Source: Geosiphon pyriformis (lineage: Eukaryota > Glomeromycota > Glomeromycetes > Archaeosporales > Geosiphonaceae). Taken from it: DNA of 62,369 nucleotides. The translations under genes and the position numbers were made by a program. The first letter of the stretch is position 1, and each line of letters starts with the position of its first letter. This document shows, piece by piece, positions 44,815 through 55,759 of this stretch. Under the pieces are notes generated by a model. That model had not been told where the DNA came from and did no database searches. It saw nothing but the letters and a program-made list of their open reading frames with translations. Location: the NCBI GenBank assembly GCA_016748015.1, contig JAAOMT010000134.1, positions 1-62,369 on the forward strand, written 5' to 3'.

Positions 44815-46740
44815 ATGAAGTCTAATTGTTATTTAGTACATAAAACCAAACTAAATAGAACACACTAAATACAGCTTATGCATTTATTATATGTGGTCAG
44901 TCATTTAGGCCAAACAAAGCAATACTATGTACTTATACTAATAAAAGTATTATCATTTAAACCAGAAAAAAAATGACATATTCTGCATCTACCAAAATTA
45001 ACAACAAAAGATTCCAAGATACCAAGCATATGAATCATTCTATCTGAAAATATAGATACCAAACATTGAAACAAATCTAAAACCACACCATTATTTTTGA
45101 TCAAACCAGCTTTTTCTATATATGTTTTGTGCTTGGATCTAATAAGCCATATCTTAGTGCAAAACAATTTGACCACAAACCTAACATAATTAACAAGAAC
45201 CAAAGCAGCCCTTTCTTTTCTCTCAAAAACCAAAGTAGTTTCAGCATATCAATTCTTTAACACAAAACTCTTACAGATAGCAATATACAGATCTATATTT
45301 AAAAAACACATTAAAAATAAATGCAAAATAACTGATACAGGTGAACAAAAAAAACTCACCAATGACACTCATTTTTTAGCAGCTTTAGCCAAAATGTTTT
45401 TACAGAGCCCAATGTCACCAGAACAAACAAAAACATGATCAGACAACTCCATCTTATCATACAGCAAGCATAGCACCCCAAGATAATTCTTGTTATACAA
45501 TTTTTTCCTAACTGCTACTGGCAACTGTTTATGTACTGCTTTCATCAAATAAGTGTGTATATTGGCTGAGCTTTTGCTAGTAAATTCAGAGAGCATGTGT
45601 AAATTAAGATGTCACAACTTAACAGTAGTAGTTCAATCTATCTTCTTAATTATGGCACCTAAAACAACATCATAACCAGAACCAGCTTTCCAATAAGCAT
45701 GGCAAACTGACTAATACAGATTATGAACAAAATAATAAATATTATCAGATATGGCAGTATTTTCAGCAACCAAAAATTGTTCTCAAATCTCAACTGGTAA
45801 AGAAAGTAAGAAGAAGACAGCTTTTTTCATCAGCTTATCAGTTTTAATATTGCCTGAAATCTCTGAATGTCTCTTAACCTTTATTTATTTAACCAAAATG
45901 TCTTTATTCCTAATAAGATCAACAATATGTGATCTTTTGATCCAGCATTGATTGTGGAAGTCAAACACAATAAATGAAGTTTCTGACATACAAACACCAA
46001 TAGCAAATTGACTGTTTGAATACAAAACCACAGCACAAGAAGACAAAACACATTCTAAAGCCAAAACAATAGCTTGTAATTCAGTCAAAATAGAAAACAG
46101 AAGCCCATATACTCTAACTCTAACACTCATGTTAATAGCTAGAAAATAAGCAGCCATATTATTTACAACCTTAGCAGAACCAGCACTTTTTAAGGACCCA
46201 TTTGTGTAAACCTTAATACTATTAGACCAAACCTCTATCAGACTATCACGAATACCAGAGAATATTTCAGAATCCAAAACACTCAACACTGGCAGCCTAA
46301 GAGAATCAGCAGACTTGATTCTCAAAGAAACTTGCTTGTTCATAAACTCAGCTGCCAGAGTAAATCAGTAAGGTATAAGATCTCTCGGATCTAACTTCTT
46401 CTATCATTGAAACATTTTCCAGTCTATTATCTTTCCCTTTTTGCTCAAAAGCCTATCACCAAAAGCAATACCAAATTGTTTCAAAAAAAAAACAAAATCA
46501 TAATACAAGAAATGTTTTAAGATATCAGACATTAAAAATTTGCCAGACCCATAAAAAGTACTGGACAAATTATTCATCAAAAACAGCTTATTCTCAAAAA
46601 TATTTTCATCACACCAGCCAAAAAATTATTCACTGGACTAATTTGCAACTTGACAGAATGCTGTAAAAGATTCAAAAGAGACCACTCCAAAACTTGTAAA
46701 TCCAAAAATTTATGTTTAAATAAATGTCCAAAAATGCTGT
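44815..46740 (-). mobile_element. LINE L3, piece 1 (3' UTR, C-terminal region, RNase H)
   Basis: 3' end begins near 44815. Frames 45233-44925 and 45596-45369 match the L2 C-terminal region (HKQLPVAVRKKLYNKNYLG, CLLYDKMELSDHVFVC). RNase H in 46343-45885: YTNGSLK (D to N), TELQAIVLALE (E kept), YSNSQFAI (D to N), so two catalytic Asp are lost. Broken at 46740 by element E; RT continues at 50235. Confidence 0.85.
46737..46740. repeat. Target-site duplication of element E (left copy, diverged)
   Basis: CTGT, against CCAT at 50231-50234. Both can come from CCGT by one CpG transition each. Removing E restores a LINE frame NAYGIFG that matches NSAGILG of L2. Confidence 0.6.
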
Positions 46741-47724
46741 TGTTATGAGCAAACTTGGTAGTATATAGTAATAATGTTTGGCACTCAAAATTTGGGTTTC
46801 TAGAGAGCTTTTAAGAGTTTTTTTTTGGTAGGCTGGTTTGTTGTGTCAGTGTTATCAATCTCTGAAGATTTTTTGAATTGTTATGAATTTACTTATGAAG
46901 TTCTTTAGTTATAAAGCACAGAGATTTGGCTTTTGCTAATTACAACTTTTTATAAATGTGAACTATCTTTTCTAAGCTAACAAGTGCAGTCATTAGGGTC
47001 TGATATTGTCTTTTTGCCTTTCTGGTAAGCTACTAAAATAATGTTAATATCCAAAACTTAGGAGAAGCTTTTTTTTTTTACCAGGCTATTACCAAGTTTA
47101 TTTTCAAACAGTCAATTTTATTATGTTGCTACTTCACAAGAGAAAATAAAAAAAATAAAAGAAAATAAAGAAATAAAGAATATAAAAATAAGAAATAAGT
47201 GTTTTGTTAATAGCCATAATTAAAAACTATTGTGCCAACAGGTTAAGTAGTAAATAATAACATAGATTTAAAGAATTAAAAAGATATTTTATTGATATAA
47301 TTCTATTTCAGTTAATAGCAACTATTCTTGAAAGGAAAAGTATTTAATAATTATGACCTGTGAGTTTAATTAACTTTAAAAGTCTAATTTTTTTGGATGT
47401 TTTTCTAACTTCTATAGCTACTTGTTTTTATACATTCTTTTGGTTTTATAGAATTGCTTTCTAACTGTTTCATTATTGTTAACTATTGCTTTACCATTTC
47501 TGTAATTGCTTCATTTTTCTATATTATTACTAGTTATTTTATGTTATAATATATTATCTGGTATAATTACATGTTATTACATATTATTCTGTATTATTTT
47601 ATATTATAATGTATTATTCTATGTTATCCTAATTTATAATATGTTATTTAACACTATTGCATGTTATTCTGTGTTATGTCACATTTTTTCATAACTTTGG
47701 ATTGGTTTTTCTACTCAGGTAATA
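46741..47724 (-). repeat. 3' LTR of element E (family 3)
   Basis: 984 bp, TGTTATGAG to GTAATA (terminal C to T). Degenerate hairpin 47209-47231; inverted pair CTGGTAA near 47025 and TTACCAG near 47085; TTAT-rich short repeats 47520-47690. Confidence 0.88.
47520..47690 (-). repeat. Family-3 U3 short tandem repeats
   Basis: Many degenerate units of about 10-20 bp built on ATGTTATTCTGTGTTAT, repeated in the partner LTR at about 50030-50175. Same relative place as the minisatellites of families 1 and 2. Confidence 0.65.
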
Positions 47725-47727
47725 TTA

Positions 47728-47741
47728 TCCCTCTCTTTTAG
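47728..47741 (-). other. Polypurine tract of element E
   Basis: TAAAAGAGAGGGAT on the minus strand next to the 3' LTR, like that of C. Confidence 0.65.
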
Positions 47742-48175
47742 AATTGAACTCTTGCAAAATCATAAATTTTTTTTTGTATCAATGTTGTTGCTGTAATTTC
47801 TATTGTTATTTTTAAATCTAATTTTATACATGACTGAAATTTTTTAACTATAGTGGTCTGTTCAGAATATTCAAGTTTAAATCTTGCATCTGTATGTTCT
47901 CATTATTATCATTAAATTAAGTTAATTTCTGCTCTATTGTAAGATTTAGAAGCATAATATATTGTTTGGTGTTTGAAACAGAGTTTGAATTGTTGTTAGT
48001 AGAATTTAAATTGTCATCATCATTAACAGAGTTTGAATTATTGTTATCATTAGTGGAGTTTAAATCAGGATTAAGTTCCAATTCCAATTCCCATTTGTTT
48101 TTACTAATTGGCTCTTCTTTGAATATATAACACATGAAAGTGAATTGTGACTACATCTCAATATTCTGACTCAAA
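47742..48175 (-). pseudogene. Element E pol remnant: pre-dUTPase and truncated dUTPase
   Basis: Frame 48135-47917 matches the pre-dUTPase segment of C (IFKEEPISKNKWELELELNP, then Asn/Asp/Ser-rich, then QYIMLLNLTIEQKL). It is followed by TDARFKLEYSEQTTIVKKF and LDLKITIEITATTLIQ, matching dUTPase motif 1 onward. It then jumps to the ORF3 3' end (LQEFNSKREG) near 47775: a deletion of some 4 kb compared with C. Confidence 0.75.
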
Positions 48176-48199
48176 GCTGTTAGATGAGTTTTGCTGATT

Positions 48200-49130
48200 T
48201 ATTGGTACTGTGAGAATTAGGTTTTATTGGTAAATTTTCTTGTATGATAGCAGGATTTGGAATTTATTAGACTTTGAATGTTTGGGTTTTTGAATAATTT
48301 CTGGAGTTTAAATTGCTAAAGGTTAATAAGTTTTATTGATGGTAAGTTTTTTTGTATGATAGTGAGGTTGGAATTATCAGGTTTCAAATGTTTGGGTTTT
48401 TGAACAATTGAGTCTTGAATAATTGAAGTTTTAATGAGTTTTAATGAATTTATCAAAGGTAAGTTTCGAATATTTAGAGTTTTAATAATTGGGTTTTAAA
48501 TGATCAGAGTTTTAATTTAATAAGTTTTAATGAGTTTATTAATAGTAATTTTTGAATATTTGGGGTTTTAATAATCAGATCGGAGTTTAATGAGTTTTTG
48601 ACAAATTTATTAAAGGTAAGTTTTAAATGTTTAGGGTTTTAATGATCAGGTTTTGAATAATTGGAGTTTTTAATTTAACAAGTTTTAACGAATTTATTAA
48701 TGATAATTTTTGAATGTTTGGAGTTTTAATGATTGGGTTTTGAATAATTAAAGTTTTAATTTAATAAATTTTTAACAAATTTATCAAAGGTAAGTTTTGA
48801 ATATTCAGAGTTTTAATGATCAAATTTTGAATAATCAGAGTTTTTAATTTAATAAGTTTTAACAAATTTATCAACAGTAATTTTTGAATGTTCAGAGTTT
48901 TAATGATCAGGTCTTGAATAATCGAAGTTTTAATTTAATGAGTTTTTAACAAATTTATTAAAAGTAAGTTTCAAATGTTTGGAGTTTTAATGATCAGATT
49001 TTGAATAATTGGAGTTTTTAATTTAACAAGTTTTAATGAATTTATCAATAGTAATTTTCGAATGTTTGGGGTTTTAATAATTAGGTTTTGAATAATCAGT
49101 ATTTTAATTTAACAAGTTTTTCAAAGGAAA
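48200..49130 (-). repeat. Tandem array of ~87-bp repeats in element E
   Basis: About ten diverged units, each with a GTAAKTTTTGAATGTTYRGAG start, TTTTAATGATCAGGTTTTGA and AGTTTTTAATTTAACAAG. Alternate units pair up (GTAAGTT then GTAATTT), giving a ~175-bp higher-order period. On the element strand most units can be read as Lys/Thr/Pro/Ile/Gln/Asn-rich peptide (KTPNIQKL-like), resembling the gag linker of F (ETLNFQTQPNLDNQ, DTLNIQTPPNQNN). Confidence 0.78.
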
Positions 49131-49239
49131 TGCTAAAATAAAGATTTTGTGAATTCTAAGTGATTTTTCTCTTGTTTTCTCTTGGTCTGTCTCTTTTGTG
49201 AATTTCTGGAGTGCTCTGTCTCTGTGGATTTTATAACCT

Positions 49240-49253
49240 CACAGAGAGCACCA
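49240..49253 (-). other. Primer-binding site of element E
   Basis: TGGTGCTCTCTGTG, identical to that of C. It takes part in a perfect 15-bp inverted repeat: 49246-49260 and 49287-49301. Confidence 0.68.
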
Positions 49254-49255
49254 AA

Positions 49256-50230
49256 TATTATGGATAAACTTGGTGGTATATGATGGTAATATTTGGTGCT
49301 CAAAATTTGGATTTCTAGTAAGCTTTTGAGAGTTTTTTTCAGTAAACTGGTTCATTGTGTCAGTGTTATTAGTCTCTAAAGGTTTTTTGGATTGTTATGA
49401 ATTTACTTGTGGAGTTTTTTGGTTATAAAATACAGAGGTTTGGTTTTTACTAATTGCAACTTTTTATAAATGTGAGCTATCTTTTCTGAGCTAATGAGCA
49501 CAGTTATTAGGGTCTGATATTGTTTTTTTGCTCTTCTGGTAAACTATTAAAATAATGTTAATATTCAAAACTTAGGAGGAGCTTTCCTCTTTTACCAGGC
49601 TATTACGAAGTCTATTCTCAGATAGTCAATTTTATTATGTTGTCATTCTACAAGAAAAAATAAAGAAAATAAAAGAAAATAAAAGAAAATAAAGAAATAA
49701 AGAAAATAAAAATAAGAAATAAGTGTTTTGTCAATAGCTGTGATTAAGAGCTATTGTGTTAGCAGATTAAATAATAGATAATAACATGGATTTAAAAAAT
49801 TGAAGAGATATTTTATTGATATAATTTTATTTGAAAAGAAGAGTATTTAATAATTATGATTTGTAAGTCTAATTAACTTTGAAAGTCTAATTTTTTCTGG
49901 ATGTCTTTCTAATTTCTATAGCTACTTGTTTTTATACATTTTTTTGGTTTTACAAGATTGCTTTCTGACTATTCTGTTATTGCTAACTATTGCTTTGCTA
50001 TTTCTGTAATTGCTTTATTTTTCTATATTATTACTAATTATCCTATGTTATAATATGTTATCTGGTATTATAACATGTTATTTTGTGTTATTTTATATTA
50101 TAACACGTTATTCTGCATTATCCTAAATTATAATGTGTTATTTAATATTATTGCACATTATTCTGTGTTATGTCACATTTTGGTCACGTTTTTTTATAAC
50201 TTTGAATTGGTTTTTTTTACTCAGATAACA
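49256..50230 (-). repeat. 5' LTR of element E (family 3)
   Basis: 975 bp, TATTATGG (from TGTTATGG, G to A) to GATAACA. Perfect hairpin CAATAGCT/AGCTATTG at 49732-49756; TTAT-rich repeats 50030-50175. Confidence 0.88.
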
Positions 50231-50234
50231 CCAT

Positions 50235-52480
50235 AAGCATTGAAGAAAGAAACCAGTAAAGCTAACTTCCTTTTAGATTGCATTTGCTTGAAAGATTTCA
50301 AACCATACAAAAAAGAGTAATGTAAAGTCTTATTGGGAAAATTATGTGGCAAATTAGTCTTAAATCTAAGACTTTTTCTGATTATAACATTCCACTTGCA
50401 ATATAAATTTGATGAAATAAAACCAAATTGCATCTGATAACTAACTATGGGCTGGAAAACTGCTGAGATCAAATAAGAAAATTGTTTATTTGTAATAGTT
50501 TTTTTAAGCACCACATTTGAGAAAAACCTAACATCTGCATAAATCTGGACCAAACTAGGCTTAGAGAAACTCTCTGTAGACAAAAAGCTGTCTAAGTATC
50601 TGTGTAATTTACTCTATTTAACAATCAAAATCAGTAAACTATTAAGCAAAAATAAGACAGTTTTAACTCCTTGATTAATCGGAATAGCCACTGTTTTATT
50701 ATTATTGATAGAAATATTATTGATAACAAAAAACTCATTAATAATATTTAAAATATATTGTGTAGAAGTCTGATAGCATCTGACCCAAATAGTATTATCA
50801 ACAAAGGCATCAGCAGCCAAAAAAAAATTCTTCCCCCTAACAGTCTTAACTCTGCCAGTTTTTGCCACAAATTTTGTATTAATATGGTAGCCATACAAAT
50901 ATTCATGTCTCTTAACTTTACACAAAAGTGGATCATAGAATATCTATCAAAGAAATGGGAAAAAAACTTTATCTTAATCCAAACTATTATAGATCCTATA
51001 ACTATTTAAGAGGCCAAAATCTGTTATTATTCTGTTGATTCGATTTTTATGAATGCTGCCAAAAAACTTGATAAATTGACTGCACATTTTAATGTGATAT
51101 AAACTAGTCTTTAAATGATGCCAGTTTACTGAATCATAAGCTTTATACATGTTTTGCAACACCAACCAAAGTTCTTTATTCTTTTTCAAAGTGTTTTCAA
51201 CAATTGAACCAACAGCAAAAATAAGAGACTGAGTTAAGGTACTCTTTAATACCAAAAAATTATTACTGCAAAAAACATTAAATTTGCTGTAGGCTAACAA
51301 TATCTAATTAGAAAAGATCTTAGACAAGATTTTCTAGGCAGTCTCAATTAATGCAATAAGTCTAGTATTGGTTAAAACACCATTTTATTCATAGAGTTTT
51401 GGAATCATTAAAACCCATGCTCTCTTTTAAGGAATTGAAACTGCACTCAAAGACAAGCATAAATTCAATACCTTTAAGAAACAAGCCAACACCTTATTAC
51501 TGCAGTGCTTCCAAAATTCATTAGATATCTCTGATAATCCAGCAGCCTTATTATTTGACAAATTATCAACAACCAAAGACAGTTCTTTTATATTAATCTC
51601 TTTTATTACATTAAAAGAAGCATTATTATTAACATAATTCAGAGACATATATTGACAAGACCAAAGATTGGGCATTTTTGGAAGCATTGTCTGTTTTTTT
51701 GTCCACTCTTTCATAATTTCATCTATCTTAAACTTTATCTTATTAGGCTCAACCACCAACTCATCTTCAATTACCAAGTAATCTAAAACAATCTTGCAAA
51801 ATGAATATTTAAGAATAGTTTTAATTATCTGCCTCTTGTCAGAACAGAAATTTTCCATGCATCAGTCAATTATCTTCCTAATAGCTGTGTTCTCAGATGT
51901 TTTTGACTCAAGATACTTAGATTTTTAATACTTTTTTTTAATTATTGACAAATATTTGACCAGATTTATCAAGCTTATACCAATTAGAACTATATTAGCA
52001 ACCTTAGATACTTTAACTTTATTAATATTCAATCAAACTCCAATGAGACAGTCAAAATCCAGAAGATTCTTAAAATTCCAAATTTTCACAATCCTTGCAA
52101 CAAGCAACTCTAATTTAAAAAATTTCAAAGATTGTTTGTTTCTTAAACAATTATATTCACTATATCAATGTTTAGAAAACATTATATTAGCAGTTTATAT
52201 CATGATATCTTTTAGCATCATCTACATCACATCCAAATTATCATCATTTTTTGTATCCTTAAACATGTTTGATTTTATTAACAACTCAGCAGAAAATTAC
52301 TCCTTAAAACACAATCAATAAACTTTATCTGTGTATTCTAACCTAAACTTTCACCAATCCTAATTGGCTTGTTTGTGAGCACTGTTAAGACAAGTATCCA
52401 GAAGTTCTCCTAAACTAATCACAACCAAAACTGCTTTATGATTTGTATCAAAAAACTTTAATACACTATTAATTTTATGT
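50235..52480 (-). mobile_element. LINE L3, piece 2 (RT and start of endonuclease region)
   Basis: RT frames from right to left: 51858-51427 (DNLSNNKAAGLSEISNEFWK), 51300-50974 (LVLQNMYKAYDSVNW, motif A Asp kept), 50925-50614 and 50583-50221. Active site FVDN at 50805-50794, followed by TIWVRC (the Trp kept). 51930 to about 52480 matches L2 39290-39680. Endonuclease core and ORF1 are absent: 5'-truncated. Confidence 0.83.
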
Positions 52481-53040
52481 GATGCAATAATATTTTATAG
52501 AAGTATTTTTTTAAATAAAATAGTTAAAAACCAGCTTTTTACTAAATTCAAAACACTTTTTTCAACTTTAAATAAAAAAACTTTTATTTAAAGTTTTTTT
52601 AAGTAATAATCTTAATATAATTGTTATTATTATAAAAAGTTTTAAAATTTTTAATAGTAAATTAATAATTAAATTATTTTTTTATATTAACTTAAATAAC
52701 TAAAAAAACAATTTTTTTTTATAATTGCTAATTTTTTAAGATATTTAAAAAAGTTTTTTTTCTTAGTATTTTCTAAAACATTATTTAAATTCTAAAATTT
52801 ATCTTTTATATTAATCTTATTATAACTGTATTAAATAATATTTAATCTAAATTTGGTTATAAATAATAGTTTTTTTTAAATAATAATAATAATAGTAATA
52901 TATTTGTTAAAATTTAATTAATTATTAATTATATTATTTATTATATTAATTTTTAATTAATTTTTATTGATTAAAAATTAAAAAATTTATGTTTTTATAT
53001 ATGTTTATATCTAATTAAACAAATATTTCTCTTGTTAATT
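52481..53040. other. AT-rich spacer between L3 and L4
   Basis: Almost only A/T, with ATTATTA and poly(T) runs; no frame or element motif visible. It separates two LINEs whose 5' sides face each other. Confidence 0.6.
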
Positions 53041-54859
53041 CCCTGACCATAATGAAAACAAAAGATTTTTTGGAAAAATTGCTTTTTTTTTTTCTTTGTT
53101 TTCTCAAGTCATTTTTTCTAACACACCTTTTTTTGTCATGATAAAACCAGTGGGTTTATCTGCTAATGGTTCTGGTTCAGTTTTGGCTGGGTTGGAGATC
53201 CAGTCTGATAATAAAAAAAAGCATATGTTGAGAGTATCTACTCTTATGATCTCTTATTCAAAAAAACAAAAAAACCTGAAATTTCTGATATCATAATAGA
53301 TTTGTTGGCTGGTCTTTTGTCTGTTAACATGTTGTAAGTTACTGGTAATAATCATACTAAATCTTGGGATAGTAAAATAGACAGTAAAGAAAACAGTATT
53401 AGTAAAGTGTCGAATATAGAAAACATAAAAAACACAGTTATTGAAGAAATGAGCTATATTAATTTCAATGCTTCTGAGACAAATAACATGATAGATAACA
53501 TTACTCCAAAAAAAATATGTACAAGAACATATATCTTGAGACAACCACTAAATCTGTTTTCTTTTGATAATTTGAGTAACAATAGTGCTGAATTAGTGCT
53601 TCCAGTACTTAAATTTGTGGGATTCAGAAAATTGTTATTGATTGAATTGCATATTAGGAATATCTGAAATTTTGACTTAAAAAAGTTTTTTGCATTAGAT
53701 GTTAAACTTTCTACTGTATTTGGCAAAACTTTTAGTAATGAGTTGTTGTTTATTAAAAAAGTTTTTTATTAAATTGATGGTTTTAGAGGAGCTTCCACTT
53801 GCTCAAAATTTCTGGAAATTATTAAATCATTTTTTACATCAGAATTTAGTTTAAATAAGGCAAAAGAATTGGCAATCTGTAAAAAAATTCTTGTTAATAA
53901 CAATCTCAAAAAGGTAAACAGTTATTCAGATCAGAAATTAACAATTAAAGAGATTCCAGTTGATCTTCTAAAGTCAACTGTAGAGTCAGTCTTTTCTAAA
54001 TTTGGTAAAATTGTATCAATCAAGATGCAATTGATTGGTCTTTGGCAAAAAACCCTGGTAAAATATGAATCATCTAAGATAGCTGATTTGGTTACAGCTA
54101 GATAGTTTGTGTTCATGAAAAAGAATTCTGTTTGTGTGGCAAAAGTGATTAATAATAAACAAATGTAAGTGTTTAAAGATCAATATTGGGCTTTATTGTA
54201 TACTTTATCTGTTGGTATTACTGTTCATGATTTTACTGGTCTATTAGAATCTTATGATAGAAAAACCTGTTTTATTGGCTGCAATCTAAGTTTATATGTG
54301 CATAATAAATGTGCAATGATTTGTTTTTCTGATAAAACATTCAAGTTGACTGCTATTGGTTTTGTTTCAATTTTTAAGGATGTGAATTTGCATTGGACTG
54401 GTCTTTTTTTGGCTTACTGTGCTCAATACAAACAATTTGGTCATGTTTATAATATTTGTTCTGTGAGTGAGAATTCTGGTATTTATGGTAAGCATGTGGT
54501 AACTATTTAAGATCAGATTTGTTTAGCCAGTATATATAAAAAAAAGCAGGCACCAATTGCTTATCTAGTGTCTTTTGGTGGTAAAACTTGGGCCCAGATT
54601 GTTGGTAGTTCTATTTTTCATATGGTGTCTTTGGTCTCTTCTAGTGTTGGTTTGTCTTTAGACATTCTATCTTTTTTGCTGGTTTCTGTGGAAATAAATA
54701 ATAGGTTTGCTACTTTTAAGTACAGTCTTGTTAGTTTTGCAAAGAAAGTGAATAAGCTGGCTAAGAAGTTGGATACACTTAAACCAATGGTTTCTTAGCT
54801 TAGCTCTGGATGTCTGCCATTGGTGACTTCTTTATTACAGAATTAAGGAGCAAATACAG
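53041..54859 (+). mobile_element. LINE L4, 5' part (5' UTR and ORF1), plus strand
   Basis: Same LINE group, opposite orientation to L1-L3. The 5' UTR (TTTTTTCTAACACACC) resembles the L2 5' UTR. Cut at 54859 by element F; ORF2 is not seen in the window and may lie beyond it. Confidence 0.83.
53138..54859 (+). pseudogene. L4 ORF1: RRM and CCHC RNA-binding protein
   Basis: ATG at 53138 (MIKPVGLSANGSGSVLAGLE; cf. L2 MKPVGSSAGGSGTGLAG). RRM-like LTIKEIPVDLLKSTVESVFS and FGKIVSIKMQLIGLWQKTLV (frame 53869-54105). Frame 54169-54510 has LLESYDRKTCFIGC and CAQYKQFGHVYNIC (CCHC with second Cys to Tyr, as in L2). Frame 54568-54798 has SFAKKVNKLAKKLDTLKP (coiled-coil-like). Stops separate the frames. Confidence 0.82.
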
Positions 54860-55705
54860 TATTACTCATAGAATTATAGGGAATATATATTAGCATAGTT
54901 ATTAACCAATCAGAAGTAAACATAGTAAATATGGAATTTCAGGATTCTTCTTAGGAATTACAGGATTCTAGGAATTACAGGATTCTCATGAGGAATCACA
55001 GGATTCCAGAATTCCAGGATTCTTTTTAAAGGAATTGCAGGATTCCAAGAATACCAGGATTCTTGTTGTGAAGAATTGAGGAATTGAGAAATCTCAATTA
55101 TGTATATATAACAGTAGTATGAGAAGCTGAAAAAACAGATCTTCCAGTTTAGATTTCATCTAGACAACCTTCTAAACACAATAAATAACTATTTGGTATC
55201 TCAAACCTAATTCCATTATCAACACTTTATGTTAATAGTAATTGATACTTAAACACACTGGAACAATAGCTCTTGATCATGGCTATTAATGGGATACTAA
55301 CTTGTAAAACCGCCTTGGCTTATTCATTATTTTTTTTTATTTCTTTTTTTTATTTTTATTTTTTATTTTATTGTTATGCACTAATTGGTTGAATAAAGCA
55401 CTAGATTACTGACATCAAAAATTGCCTGGTAAAAAACCCCTGCGAGAGGGTAGAACACGTACAAAAGATACAGAATACTTACTAAAAGATTGCTGGCTAT
55501 TATGCCAAGAGAAGAATTGACAGAATTGCAATTCTGAGAAGCTATGGATAAAACAACTATTGAATCTCTGTCTATTATACAAAAAACTCAAACCAAAACT
55601 TTCAGATACAAAACCTTCAGATTATTAACATCAACACGAATAACTTTTAGCACCAAGTTATAGATTTGTTATTTGATTAGAGACCCCAAATAATTACCTG
55701 TAATA
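54860..55705 (+). repeat. 5' LTR of element F (family 2)
   Basis: 846 bp, TATTACTC (from TGTTACTC) to CTGTAATA (from CTGTAACA); both termini altered by transitions. CCAAT near 54905, minisatellite 54935-55090, TATATATA 55103-55110, hairpin 55264-55287, U5 AGCACCAA near 55650 complementary to the PBS. Confidence 0.88.
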
Positions 55706-55707
55706 TT

Positions 55708-55719
55708 TGGTGCTCTTTG
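55708..55719 (+). other. Primer-binding site of element F
   Basis: TGGTGCTCTTTG, one transition from the C and E site. Confidence 0.6.
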
Positions 55720-55759
55720 TGAAGTATAATCTTACAGAGAACCAGCACCAACAACCCCA

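Larger units (their letters stand above)
46741..50230 (-). mobile_element. Element E, family-3 LTR retrotransposon, internally deleted
   Basis: 3.5 kb: LTRs 46741-47724 and 49256-50230 with an internal region of only 1531 bp. It keeps the primer-binding site, a tandem-repeat region, a fragment ahead of dUTPase, the start of dUTPase and the polypurine tract. Capsid, knuckle, protease, Cys-rich core, RT, RNase H, integrase and ORF3 are missing. Would depend on proteins of other elements. It interrupts L3. Confidence 0.85.
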
